A stretch of DNA of 64,000 nucleotides from Candidatus Woykebacteria bacterium RBG_13_40_15 (GTDB lineage: Bacteria; Patescibacteria; Microgenomatia; Woykebacterales; RBG-16-39-9b): contig MHCP01000025.1 of NCBI GenBank assembly GCA_001816655.1, forward strand, positions 1 through 64,000, written 5' to 3'. The translations under genes were made by a program, and so were the position numbers. The notes beneath the pieces are model-generated. The model did not search any database. It saw only the letters and a program-made list of their open reading frames with translations, and was not told the DNA's origin. How positions within the stretch are numbered: the first letter of the stretch is position 1; each line of letters begins with the position of its first letter. Shown here one piece after another: positions 6,542 through 14,027 of the stretch.

Positions 6542-6757
6542 TTAGATCTGCTTTGTTGCGTCTTGTTGCTGAGATTTCAGCTGCTTTATTGTGTCGTTTA
6601 CCCCTACACCAACTGCGTAGACGAGAAGGAGTATAGCCGATATTCCTGCCGCGGTAGCCCCTCCCAATCTATCACTTCCTGTTGCATCTCCAACCAGAAA
6701 CCCGGCAAAGAGGGCAAGTGTGAAGGAGATAATGGCAAAAAACATAAGGTACTTCAT
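6542..6757 (-). CDS. Small two-span membrane protein (71 residues)
   Basis: MKYLMFFAIISFTLALFAGF forms a first span or uncleaved signal; a Gly/Asp-rich loop (GDATGSDRLGGATAAG) leads to a second span (about 38-55). The tail NDTIKQLKSQQQDATKQI is an amphipathic, glutamine-rich helix. A GGGAGG ribosome-binding site precedes the ATG. The middle gene of the small membrane-protein operon between 6329 and 6886. The composition is richer in G+C than the flanking Clp-like and rarA genes. Function unknown; small size and helical tail would suit a pore-forming or membrane-modulating peptide, but that is only a guess. Confidence 0.6.
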   Translation of the reverse strand: MKYLMFFAIISFTLALFAGFLVGDATGSDRLGGATAAGISAILLLVYAVGVGVNDTIKQLKSQQQDATKQI

Positions 6758-6772
6758 GAATGATCCTCCCTT

Positions 6773-6886
6773 TCAGAGTTTTCCTAGCGCCGCAAGAGTC
6801 GCTAGAAATCCAACAGCTATCACGGTTACGATCAACAGGGCCAAGATCAATGGTCAGTCGATCTTGCCCTCGATCTATCTCTTCAT
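6773..6886 (-). pseudogene. Tiny membrane-protein gene with two in-frame stops
   Basis: A good ribosome-binding site (GGAGGTGGCA) leads to an ATG at 6886, but codon 4 is TAG and codon 11 is TGA. Ignoring them, the frame reads MKR-stop-IEGKID-stop-PLILALLIVTV and on to LAALGKL before a final TGA at 6775-6773, 37 codons in all. The post-stop part is a clean membrane span. Both stops differ from TGG (Trp) by one G-to-A change, so the ancestral reading may have been MKRW...KIDWP. The promoter -10 (TATAAT, 6919-6914) and the two downstream genes are intact. It is either a decaying gene, a leader that only sets up translation of the downstream genes, or two base errors. Confidence 0.55.
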
Positions 6887-6913
6887 TGCCACCTCCTTAA
6901 TTTCCTATAGTAT

Positions 6914-6919
6914 ATTATA
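6914..6919 (-). promoter_or_regulatory. -10 element of the tiny membrane-protein operon
   Basis: A perfect TATAAT on the minus strand, 28 bases before the ATG at 6886. The -35 region 17 bases upstream (TCAATT) is weak. Confidence 0.5.
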
Positions 6920-7040
6920 CCTTATGGGGGCAATGTAATTGAATTAAGAATGCAGAATTAAGAATTAAAGTTTTTTGCCTTTTTCCTTTTTACTTTTAAC
7001 TTACCTTTGAACCAGCTTGGGGTTCTGTAGGCCGGTCCCC

Positions 7041-7077
7041 GCCTGCCATGCCTGGCACTGGCGGGCAGGGGCTTTCC
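7041..7077. repeat. GC-rich GCCTGCC-type inverted repeat
   Basis: CCCCGCCTGCC and GGCGGGCAGGGG form an imperfect hairpin in an otherwise AT-rich 280-base gap. The same GCCTGCC/GGCAGGC words recur at about 14889-14930 and as a perfect palindrome at 15276-15293, so they look like copies of one dispersed element. Confidence 0.55.
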
Positions 7078-7099
7078 TCGTTTTTTCAAGCCCATGAAA

Positions 7100-7170
7100 T
7101 GGTCGCAGCACGCGAGAGTACCTAAATCATTAAGTGACTAGCGAAAGTTATTTAGTTATGGAGCGTGCTA
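7100..7170. repeat. Structured repeat, copy A
   Basis: GGTCGC is followed by the outer stem AGCACGC (7107-7113) / GCGTGCT (7163-7169), then GAGAGTAC and the inner stem CTAAAT (7122-7127) / ATTTAG (7150-7155). Copy B at 15298-15353 keeps GGTCGC, GAGAGTAC and GGA but has different bases in both stems that still pair. It lies immediately 3' of rarA. Confidence 0.6.
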
Positions 7171-7173
7171 CTC

Positions 7174-8457
7174 TTACTCCTCTTTACGTAGTTTTTCTAA
7201 ATGTTCTTTGATGTATTTTTCGTAGCCGATTTCTTTTGGCTCGTAGTAGCGGTGGCCGGCTAATTTATCAGGCAAAAATTGTTGTTTTGTGGAGCCACCC
7301 GGAAAATCGTGGACATATTTGTAGCCTCTTCCATAGCCGGTTCTTTTCATTAGATCTGTAACCGGATTTCGGAGGTGCAAAGGGACTGGCTCGTTCAGCG
7401 TTGCTCGCACATCTTTTCTTGCTCGGTTTAGTGCCACATAAGAAGCATTTGATTTTGGCGTAGTAGCTAAATAAGTTACTGCTTGAGCAAGGTTCAGTGC
7501 TGCTTCTGGTAAACCAACAAATTGCAAAGCTTGAGCGGCAGAAACAGCAATTTGCAGGGCTTTTGGATCAGCATTGCCAACGTCTTCAGAAGCTAAAATA
7601 ACCATTCGGCGAACGATAAATTCAGGATCTTCGCCTGCCTCAAGCAACCTTGCCAACCAGTAAATTGCAGCATCCGGGTCGGATCCTCGCATGGATTTGA
7701 TAAAGGCAGAAATCGTATTGTAGTGCTCTTCCCCGGTTTTGTCGTATGAAAGTTTTTTAGATCCTAGGGCCTCCCTAATTTTCTCTTCACTTAAGGTTCT
7801 TTTACCATTTCTTGATCTGGTTAAATTTGTAGCAATTTCTAAGGCATTTAAAATGATTCTTGCGTCTCCGTTAGAGGCTTCTAGAAGTAGAGTCAATGCA
7901 TTTTTATCAATATGAACATTATATTTACCCAATCCGTTTATTTTGTCTTTCAAAGACGTCTTAACTATATTCGTAATATCTTCCATTTCTAGCCGATTTA
8001 AAACAAGGACTTTGCATCGGGAAAGGAGAGGCCCTATTACTTCAAATGATGGGTTTTCCGTAGTTACCCCAATCAAAATTATTGTCCCATCTTCCACAGA
8101 AGGAAGAAGAAGGGACTGTTGAGATTTGTTCCAACGATGAATTTCATCAATGCAGAGGATGGTTCGTTGCTCTTCGGTTTCTAATCTTTTTTTCGCCTCG
8201 GCAACTACTTTTTTTATTTCATTTACCCCAACTTCAACCGCAGAAGTAAAAACAAAATAGCTTTTGGTCTCGTTGGCAATTATTTTTGCTAGTGTAGTCT
8301 TTCCGCTTCCCGGAGGCCCCCAGAAAATTACGCTTGGGACTTGGCCGCTTTTCGAAAGTGAGCGTATTACCTTACCCGGGCCGACTAAATGCCGCTGTCC
8401 TACAAAGTCGTTTAAACTGCTCGGTCTCATTCTGTCTGCCAGAGGCCTACTATTCAT
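7174..8457 (-). CDS. rarA: Replication-associated recombination protein A (RarA/MgsA)
   Basis: AAA+ ATPase of the clamp-loader family that acts at stalled replication forks. From the ATG at 8457 it has 427 residues: RPSSLNDFVGQ at the N-terminus, Walker A GPPGSGKT (47-54), Walker B CIDEIH (102-107), the sensor 1 region (GVTTENPSF), and the RarA-specific C-terminal domain with RMVILASEDVGNADP and YKYVHDFPGG. The length is normal for the family. A longer frame begins at a TTG at 8478, but the ATG gives the family's usual N-terminus; there is no clear Shine-Dalgarno sequence for either. Monocistronic, on the same strand as its neighbours. Confidence 0.95.
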   Translation of the reverse strand: MNSRPLADRMRPSSLNDFVGQRHLVGPGKVIRSLSKSGQVPSVIFWGPPGSGKTTLAKIIANETKSYFVFTSAVEVGVNEIKKVVAEAKKRLETEEQRTILCIDEIHRWNKSQQSLLLPSVEDGTIILIGVTTENPSFEVIGPLLSRCKVLVLNRLEMEDITNIVKTSLKDKINGLGKYNVHIDKNALTLLLEASNGDARIILNALEIATNLTRSRNGKRTLSEEKIREALGSKKLSYDKTGEEHYNTISAFIKSMRGSDPDAAIYWLARLLEAGEDPEFIVRRMVILASEDVGNADPKALQIAVSAAQALQFVGLPEAALNLAQAVTYLATTPKSNASYVALNRARKDVRATLNEPVPLHLRNPVTDLMKRTGYGRGYKYVHDFPGGSTKQQFLPDKLAGHRYYEPKEIGYEKYIKEHLEKLRKEE

Positions 8458-8540
8458 ATAGGCCAATCTTACGAGCAAAAGGTTTTTTGGTCAATAAGCA
8501 AGTTTGGGGCTAAAGTTACTTGAGGAGTTAACTTGAGGAA

Positions 8541-9137
8541 TTAACGGGGAGTTTCGTGGTATTCTACTTTGACAAACTTGCAAGTTTCATCGAAGTAAAA
8601 ACTTGTGATAGAAGCAGTTGGAAGATCTGTTGTGTTTACTAATTGTAACGATTTTCCTTCCAAGGAAAGTCGTAGAGCCACTATTGGGTATATATGGGAA
8701 ACGCATATTACTTCCTCACCTTTGTGTTCGGTACATAAATTAAAAGTGAATTTCTTCATTCTTTCAGTAAGCCCGTTTAGGTTTTCAGGTACTTCTCTGG
8801 TCTCCGGATTATTTAAAAATGCTTCATAATAATCATTGAGGTAAAGATTTTCTAGTTTAAATGCTTGCCAATGAGAAGATTCGACTTCAATTAGATCATA
8901 GGAGTGGGTTATTTTGGCCTTCGGGAAAAAATCACTTATGATATTTGCGGTTTCGAAAGTTCTCTCTAAGGGTGAGGTATAAATTGCTTTTATGGGGCGA
9001 TCTTTGAGAAACTCACCGGCCTTTTTAGCTTGTTTTTTTCCAGTCTCATCCAAGTGAAAACCAGCCATTCGACCTGGGATAATTCCGTCGGGATTGGGGT
9101 TTGCGGCATGACGGATAAAATGAATAACTGTGTTCAT
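8541..9137 (-). CDS. Histidine phosphatase (phosphoglycerate-mutase-like)
   Basis: A protein of 198 residues from the ATG at 9137. The catalytic RHA motif (residues 8-10, FIRHAANPNPDG) is followed by the second family region TSPLERTFETA and VSHIYPIVALRL with the second catalytic histidine. Members remove phosphate from small metabolites through a phosphohistidine intermediate; the substrate here is not predictable. RHA instead of RHG places it among the diverse branch. Its ATG overlaps the stop of the tiny membrane gene upstream (ATGA), so the two are translationally coupled. An upstream in-frame start at 9167 would lie inside that gene and is rejected. Confidence 0.88.
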   Translation of the reverse strand: MNTVIHFIRHAANPNPDGIIPGRMAGFHLDETGKKQAKKAGEFLKDRPIKAIYTSPLERTFETANIISDFFPKAKITHSYDLIEVESSHWQAFKLENLYLNDYYEAFLNNPETREVPENLNGLTERMKKFTFNLCTEHKGEEVICVSHIYPIVALRLSLEGKSLQLVNTTDLPTASITSFYFDETCKFVKVEYHETPR

Positions 9138-9298
9138 TGAATCTTCCAAAAATAAGAAAGAGCCCAAATTAAGAGAAGCAACCCTATGAGAATTGAAAAA
9201 TTAATCTTTAATATATCTAAACCATTAAGGATTAGAGCTATGCCAAATACTAACAAGATTATTGGAAAGGTTCTTGATCCTTCTCTGTGAAAAAACAT
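9134..9298 (-). CDS. Tiny membrane protein, LiaI/LiaF-like transmembrane hairpin
   Basis: A protein of 54 residues with ATG at 9298, preceded by AAAGGAGGAAAT. After MFFHREGSRTFP come two hydrophobic segments (about 12-25 and 31-50) separated by NGLDILKIN. The pattern (ILLVFGIALILNGL, then LIGLLLLIWALSYFW) resembles the two-helix LiaI/LiaF-like transmembrane module, which senses or reports envelope stress in Firmicutes. Similarity is by pattern only. Its TGA overlaps the ATG of the histidine phosphatase. Confidence 0.6.
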   Translation of the reverse strand: MFFHREGSRTFPIILLVFGIALILNGLDILKINFSILIGLLLLIWALSYFWKIQ

Positions 9299-9349
9299 AT
9301 TTCCTCCTTTAAGTTAACTTTAAATGAAAAGTTCTCAGTTGGCAAGCAG

Positions 9350-10213
9350 TTAAGTTTCCTTCAAAATCTGCAGGGAATGTTTATAACTTTCTTCAATTAC
9401 GGCTTCTGCTTTTTCCGGAGTAAAATCATAAGGAGCAAGTTTCAAGCCCGCCCGGGGCTCAATGGGAATTATTTTTACATCTGGATAGAGAGATTTTATT
9501 AGTTCCGCTTCGTATCTCGTAGTTTGGTATTGGGCGATATCCCGTGCGTCAATTATATTTTCCAAAAAATTCTTTGGGGGTCTTTTCATCTCTCCGGCGT
9601 AACCAGCATTGATTGCGTAAATTACTCCGCAACCCTCCCTTGCCAATTCAAAAAGTGGCATGTTGTCGGATACTCCGCCATCAATAAAAACATCTTCACC
9701 GACTCTTACCGGCGGAAAAATTCCCGGAGTAGCGCTAGAAGCAAGTAGAGCGGGGATTATCGGGCCACTTTTAAACCAAGTGTCTTGGCCAGTTTCAGCA
9801 TTGGTAGCACCTATTGCCAAAGAAGTCTTTAAATCCTCGAAGCTTTTAAAAGGAAGTCTTCTTTCTAGAAATTCTGCTATTTTTGAAGAATCCCCAAGAC
9901 TTTTAGTGTTAAGGCCGTTTGCAATTAATCTTCTTATAACCTGCCAAGCGGAAAGCCCTAAAAAGGCTTTGTTTATGTAGGAGAAAGTAACTTTTAGATC
10001 GGTAAAAGAATTAAAAGTTACCGGATCGTAAGCATGAAAGGCGGCAATAAAAGCCCCCGCAGAAACCCCAGCTATATGGTTTGGGATAATTTTGTGCTCC
10101 AAAAAAGCCCTTAGAACTCCAATATGGACTACTCCCCTATTTCCCCCTCCCGAATATGAAATACCAACAGCCTCTTTATTAATTATTTTTGAATCAATAT
10201 CTCTGATTTTCAC
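9350..10213 (-). CDS. Patatin-like phospholipase
   Basis: A protein of 287 residues with the full patatin signature: oxyanion hole SGGGNRG (21-27), nucleophile elbow GVSAG with Ser51, and the catalytic aspartate in DGG (Asp178), forming a Ser-Asp dyad. It belongs to the RssA/YlbK-like branch. Such enzymes hydrolyse acyl esters of lipids. Because Candidate Phyla Radiation bacteria lack or reduce lipid synthesis, a role in remodelling lipids taken from other cells is plausible, but this is inference. No signal peptide is visible, so it probably acts in the cytoplasm or at the inner membrane face. It lies 15 bases downstream of the surface-protein gene on the same strand. Confidence 0.9.
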   Translation of the reverse strand: MKIRDIDSKIINKEAVGISYSGGGNRGVVHIGVLRAFLEHKIIPNHIAGVSAGAFIAAFHAYDPVTFNSFTDLKVTFSYINKAFLGLSAWQVIRRLIANGLNTKSLGDSSKIAEFLERRLPFKSFEDLKTSLAIGATNAETGQDTWFKSGPIIPALLASSATPGIFPPVRVGEDVFIDGGVSDNMPLFELAREGCGVIYAINAGYAGEMKRPPKNFLENIIDARDIAQYQTTRYEAELIKSLYPDVKIIPIEPRAGLKLAPYDFTPEKAEAVIEESYKHSLQILKET

Positions 10214-10228
10214 TGGGAGCTCTTATTT

Positions 10229-11449
10229 TCAGAAGTTTGTGTTTTTTTCCTGAAATTTATCTGGAAGTTTCTTTCGGAATTTAAAGTAATAAAGTGCCAC
10301 ACCAGATCCGGCGATAACTATTATTAAAATTACAAGTCCTATCAAAATTGGCAAGGTGTAGTTAGCTCTCTTTTCTGAGGTTTTGGCCACAGATCCAGTG
10401 GCCTTATTGGCTGAATTAGTTGCACTTGGAGATACATTCTGTTGAGCTGTAGAGGCCGTCGTTATATTACTTGTACCGGCTGTTGAATCTGTTGCCGTGG
10501 TAAGTGTACTGTCTCCCGAAACAGCTTCGTTATTGGAACCATCTTTGCTTCGTACTCTGAAGTGGTATGTAGTACCAGCGGTAAGCCCATTTAAAGTTAC
10601 GGAATGATTTGTTAGAGACTCTGTTTTACCTGAAATTAATCCATAAGTAGCGGTTGTTCCATAATCAACATAAGTATTTGAAGCTTCATTTGTAGTCCAA
10701 CTTATTTGTGCTGACTCTTTTGTAAGTTCACTTACTTGGATATTTGAAATTGTTGGGGCTTGATTATCAGCCATAGTATAAACAGAGTAACTTATTGTTA
10801 GAACTGGCTTATATCCTGATTTCTCTTTGCTGTAAAACGTTCTTCCCCAGAACCCGGTTTCAGGCCCTCGGATCCTGAAACCATAATTGGGAATCGAGTT
10901 GTTTACCCACTCAACGACAATGTTTTTGACGTCAAAAATATACCAGCCAAGTGGATTGCTTGGGATGTGCTGAGTGGTTGTGGTACCCAAAGTGCCTGGT
11001 GCATTATTCCAGGTAACTCCAGATTCTGTCCATGCAGAGGAAGCTATATCAGTCGATAAATAATCTGGGGAAGGATCGCCCGAAGTTGATATTAGATAAA
11101 GCGAGAGACTAGCAGAATTAATAACTGCTTCTTTTGGTAAGCTACTTAAATCAAATTTTAACAAAGAGCGCTGTTTATTACCGGTTGCTCCAAAATAACC
11201 ACTAATAAGGGAATTATTGGCTACACCATAGTTAGTGCTTGGAGACATGGACGTTACATAACTGTCAGCAGTTGGATTTGTTACCGAAAGGAGAGCCCCT
11301 AGTGTTTCTTTATTGTTTTGGGTGTAGTTGTTTGTAATTTTAGTATTTGTCTTAGTTTCTTCCTTCGAGCCTGTTTTAATTAGTAATAAAACAACCAAGG
11401 TGGAAGATAGAAATAAAAAAATAATGAAAAATATGTAAATTCTTTTCAT
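10229..11449 (-). CDS. Surface protein with DNRLRE and fibronectin type III domains (copy 1)
   Basis: A protein of 406 residues. An N-terminal membrane span or signal (about 4-26) is followed by a DNRLRE-type beta domain (about 50-225: PTADSYVTS, KQRSLLKFDLSSLP, SAWTESGVTWNNAPG, GFRIRGPE). A fibronectin type III domain follows (about 232-320: APTISNIQVSELTKESAQIS, GLTAGTTYHFRVRSKD). A Thr/Ala/Ser-rich linker leads to a C-terminal span (about 367-391) and a basic tail, KFRKK. It is thus anchored at one or both ends with the domains outside. DNRLRE domains occur in surface and carbohydrate-binding proteins. It is a tandem paralogue of the next gene. Adhesion is a likely role but not shown. Confidence 0.85.
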   Translation of the reverse strand: MKRIYIFFIIFLFLSSTLVVLLLIKTGSKEETKTNTKITNNYTQNNKETLGALLSVTNPTADSYVTSMSPSTNYGVANNSLISGYFGATGNKQRSLLKFDLSSLPKEAVINSASLSLYLISTSGDPSPDYLSTDIASSAWTESGVTWNNAPGTLGTTTTQHIPSNPLGWYIFDVKNIVVEWVNNSIPNYGFRIRGPETGFWGRTFYSKEKSGYKPVLTISYSVYTMADNQAPTISNIQVSELTKESAQISWTTNEASNTYVDYGTTATYGLISGKTESLTNHSVTLNGLTAGTTYHFRVRSKDGSNNEAVSGDSTLTTATDSTAGTSNITTASTAQQNVSPSATNSANKATGSVAKTSEKRANYTLPILIGLVILIIVIAGSGVALYYFKFRKKLPDKFQEKNTNF

Positions 11450-11477
11450 TTAATATTGTTCCAAGACCTTTCCAATA

Positions 11478-12704
11478 TCAAGTAGAGTTGTTACTTGTGT
11501 CGCTAGGTTTAACCTTTGGTTTACGTCGAAATTTGAAATAGTAAAGTGCTCCTCCGCCGGCAGCCAAAAGTAAGATCAAAACTGCTAAAGCAATCAAAGC
11601 TGGGATTAAGTAGTTACTTTTCTTTTCTGCTGAGGCTTTTGTCGCGGAATTTGTTGCGCCGCCCTTTTTAAGTGACGACTTTGTTGCCGATTTTGTTGCG
11701 GACTGTGCACTAGTTGGTTGATTACTAGTTCCAGGGGTACTGCTTGCTTCGACGCCTGTTCCTGGATTCGTATCAGTTGCGGTTTTGAAACTGTAGTCTG
11801 CGGAAATAGCCTCATTATTGTTGTAGTCTTTGCTTCTTACTCTAAAATGATAGGTTGTGCCTTGTGCCAGTCCTGATAAAGGAACACTGTGAGTTGTTGT
11901 TGTTGATCCATTTGCAGTTGCTCCGTACGTTGTTGTAGTGCCGTAATCAACAGTACTTGTTGCCGACTCATTTGTTTTCCAATTTATTTTTACAGATGTT
12001 TTTGTCAGTTCACTTGTTGAAACTTCTGAAATTACAGGAGGTGTAAGATCCGTGAGGGTGTAGGTAACAACTAAAGCAGGTTTGTTACTTGCAGCTTCGC
12101 TGCTACTAAAGTATTTGTACCAATTAGGCCCACTTCCTTCAGTTGAATAAACAACCAACCCCCTGTTGTTCAGAATTCCCTTGTACCAAGAATCAACAAT
12201 TTGTGTAATGTCGACTTCTTTCCATCCTACTGAAGTATCAATAGCTTGATAAACTGCGTAACCATTAATCCAAGTAATGTTATCATTCCAGGTAGTAGTT
12301 TCGTTCCAATCTTTACTTGCGGGAGCGAAAGCGATTGCTCCCCATCCTGGAGTACCACTTGCCTGAGTTTGATAAAGGTGTAATTTTGCAGAATTAATTA
12401 CGGCGCCAGTTTGTATGGAACTCAAAGAAAATTTAAGAAGAGCTCTCTTTTTGGTAAAAGGATCATCATTGTATTCCCCTACAACGGTTAAGGCCGCACC
12501 GTACCAGGTGGTGGGTTTGTACGAATTTATGTAAGTGTCCTCCGTTGGGGTTAGCATTACGCTTACGGTCCCTAAGGTTTCTTGACTCCCCTTAGGGCTA
12601 TTAGGTTCACTTGTGTTTAAATTATCGCTAGGTTTGAATACTAAAACAAAAGAAAGAAGGACGAGTAGAATTATTAGGCAAGCAAGGAGCAGATTTTTTT
12701 TCAT
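11478..12704 (-). CDS. Surface protein with DNRLRE and fibronectin type III domains (copy 2)
   Basis: A protein of 408 residues with the same architecture as the gene directly downstream: N-terminal hydrophobic segment (4-23), DNRLRE-type domain (about 50-218: TPTEDTYINSYKPTTWYG, KRALLKFSLSSIQ, KDWNETTTWNDNITW), FN3 domain (about 224-312: GLAQGTTYHFRVRSKD), a long Ser/Thr/Ala/Lys linker, C-terminal span (about 370-392) and tail KFRRK. The shared motifs and order show a tandem duplication followed by divergence. The linker is richer in lysine and alanine than in the other copy. Spacing to the other copy is 28 bases. A cell-surface adhesin or shaft protein is the best guess. Confidence 0.85.
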   Translation of the reverse strand: MKKNLLLACLIILLVLLSFVLVFKPSDNLNTSEPNSPKGSQETLGTVSVMLTPTEDTYINSYKPTTWYGAALTVVGEYNDDPFTKKRALLKFSLSSIQTGAVINSAKLHLYQTQASGTPGWGAIAFAPASKDWNETTTWNDNITWINGYAVYQAIDTSVGWKEVDITQIVDSWYKGILNNRGLVVYSTEGSGPNWYKYFSSSEAASNKPALVVTYTLTDLTPPVISEVSTSELTKTSVKINWKTNESATSTVDYGTTTTYGATANGSTTTTHSVPLSGLAQGTTYHFRVRSKDYNNNEAISADYSFKTATDTNPGTGVEASSTPGTSNQPTSAQSATKSATKSSLKKGGATNSATKASAEKKSNYLIPALIALAVLILLLAAGGGALYYFKFRRKPKVKPSDTSNNST

Positions 12705-12744
12705 ATAAATTAATTATTGCAGTCAGGCAACCTTGCTGTCAAAT

Positions 12745-13302
12745 CTATTTGCTATATCTTATTTGAATTTCACAGGGAGCTTCGGCGGTGATACCGTGTT
12801 CCAAAGAGAACATCACCTTTCCTTTGTAAACGAGGATTGTTGCCGGTTTTGCTCCTGCCTTGGTTCTAGTTGCAGCTTGCATTGTAAAGGTAAAGTCCTT
12901 TTTACTACTTGCAGCAACTTCAACTACGCTTTGGAAATTTGAAAGTAGATATTGGTTTTCAGAACCGTCTCTTATCGATTTTGGGCTGGAGCTTACTAGA
13001 TCCATAAATTTTCTTTGGTTTTGCCCAAGAAAATTCTGATCAATCCCGAACTGTTCTACTTTTATAGGGACATTGTTTTTATTTTCCAGTGTGAATTTTA
13101 AGTCGAATTTAGCCCCCTCGTTTACAATTGTTTTACAAGACGATTTTAAAACTAAATTCCCTGTTAAAGAATCAGCAAGTTTGTTCTCTTTAAACGTGGC
13201 ATATTGATCATACGAGAAAAAAATTGCGGCTAGTACAAGCACTATAATTGAAATGAGAAAAATTGGCTGCAAAGATTTAAAAATGTTTATTATAGTTTTC
13301 AT
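12745..13302 (-). CDS. Membrane-anchored protein with an Ig-like exterior domain
   Basis: A protein of 185 residues. One N-terminal span (about residues 11-30) precedes an exterior part made of alternating short hydrophobic strands (GAKFDLKFTLENKNNVPIKV, KKDFTFTMQ, MFSLEHGITAEAPC), typical of a beta sandwich. Two cysteines (C56 and one near the end) could form a disulfide. I do not recognise a family. It lies directly downstream of the yjjX-like gene (3 bases apart) and 40 bases upstream of the two DNRLRE-FN3 genes, so it may be expressed with them as part of a surface structure. Confidence 0.7.
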   Translation of the reverse strand: MKTIINIFKSLQPIFLISIIVLVLAAIFFSYDQYATFKENKLADSLTGNLVLKSSCKTIVNEGAKFDLKFTLENKNNVPIKVEQFGIDQNFLGQNQRKFMDLVSSSPKSIRDGSENQYLLSNFQSVVEVAASSKKDFTFTMQAATRTKAGAKPATILVYKGKVMFSLEHGITAEAPCEIQIRYSK

Positions 13303-13305
13303 ATT

Positions 13306-13830
13306 TTAATCCCAGTATTCTAGAGTTAAAAAAGGCATGAGAGCTGATAGAACCCCTTGTTCGTAGGCCTCCCACCTAGATAATTTTCCATCTGACAAAA
13401 CAGAATAAGCGCCACCTCGAAGCTTAATATTTTTTGTTCCAGCTACTTTGTCCATTACCACCCCCATCTCATCGCCCCTCTCCATTAGCCTTAGTACTTT
13501 TGGTGGTAACTGAAACCGTGCCGATGTACCAATTCCAATCTTTTCGTTCTCTCCCAAAACCACGATCCAAGCGTTGCTAAAAACACCATGATCGTGTTTG
13601 TGGATACCACCTTCAATTCCGACGCCAAAATCAGCTTTTGCTTCCTTCCGAGCATTAGTTGCTCTGTTAAAGGCTCCTTGGTAAGTTTCTTTATCCGTGC
13701 TTGGTTGATCAGAGACTCCGGATGGTACTTTTACTGTAACTACTTCAACTGGTTCCGAAAAAGCCTTTTTAAATGCCGCTTTTACTGCCTTTATTTTTGG
13801 TGGGCTTGTGGAACCTAGAGCAACCCTCAT
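13306..13830 (-). CDS. yjjX: Inosine/xanthosine triphosphatase (YjjX, DUF84 family)
   Basis: House-cleaning nucleotide phosphatase that hydrolyses non-canonical purine triphosphates such as ITP and XTP. The 174-residue protein starts MRVALGSTSPPKIKAVKAAF, matching the family's GSTNPxK substrate-binding start. It continues with VPSGVSDQPSTDKETYQGA, GVGIEGGI and MDKVAGTKNIKLRGGAYSVL, which are recognisable family blocks. Length is normal. It heads a short same-strand run with the Ig-like membrane protein, 3 bases away. The orphan RNA gene at 13940 lies upstream on the other strand. Confidence 0.85.
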   Translation of the reverse strand: MRVALGSTSPPKIKAVKAAFKKAFSEPVEVVTVKVPSGVSDQPSTDKETYQGAFNRATNARKEAKADFGVGIEGGIHKHDHGVFSNAWIVVLGENEKIGIGTSARFQLPPKVLRLMERGDEMGVVMDKVAGTKNIKLRGGAYSVLSDGKLSRWEAYEQGVLSALMPFLTLEYWD

Positions 13831-13905
13831 TATTTTTTATTTTAACCACTCTTTCTCGTTTAATCAAATTCTAAAAAAGCTTAAAAATCAATAAAATTTG
13901 GGGTA

Positions 13906-13934
13906 TTGACAAGCTTATTTTAAAGGAGTAAAAA
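13906..13934 (+). promoter_or_regulatory. Promoter of the orphan small RNA
   Basis: TTGACA (13906-13911), 17-base spacer, TAAAAA (13929-13934). It points rightwards into the structured element at 13940-14018. No gene follows on this strand. Confidence 0.6.
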
Positions 13935-13939
13935 ATATC

Positions 13940-14018
13940 GTGCAGCTCACAAAGCTTTGTTAGGTGGAAACATCTGGACAGACAGCGTGGGCTGCAAGTC
14001 GTTGTAGCCCTATTTTTC
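13940..14018 (+). ncRNA. Orphan structured small RNA with alternative stems
   Basis: A transcript of about 78 bases is bounded by its own promoter and an intrinsic terminator. GCAGCTCAC (13942-13950) can pair with GTGGGCTGC (13987-13995) to close the element. Inside is a hairpin AGGTG-GAAA-CATCT (13962-13975) with a GNRA tetraloop. GGGCTGCAA (13989-13997) can instead pair with TTGTAGCCC (14002-14010), followed by TATTTTT, forming the terminator. The two large stems share bases and exclude one another, the layout of a riboswitch-style device. It lies between two minus-strand genes and has no downstream plus-strand gene, so it is more likely a free-standing RNA than a leader. It does not match SRP, 6S, tmRNA or riboswitch consensus sequences that I know. 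Confidence 0.6.
13989..14017 (+). terminator. Intrinsic terminator of the orphan RNA
   Basis: A 9-bp stem with one G-U pair, loop GTCG, followed by TATTTTT. It ends 10 bases before the stop codon of the convergent ROK kinase gene. Confidence 0.7.
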
Positions 14019-14027
14019 CCAACTAAA

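Noticed and set aside
6773..6886. Alternative genetic code in which UGA is read as an amino acid
   Set aside because: Many genes in the window with normal lengths end in TGA, and TAG also interrupts this frame, so a general recoding is not supported.
13940..14018. Signal recognition particle RNA
   Set aside because: Size and GNRA loop fit, but the conserved AGCAG side of the SRP helix 8 loop is missing.
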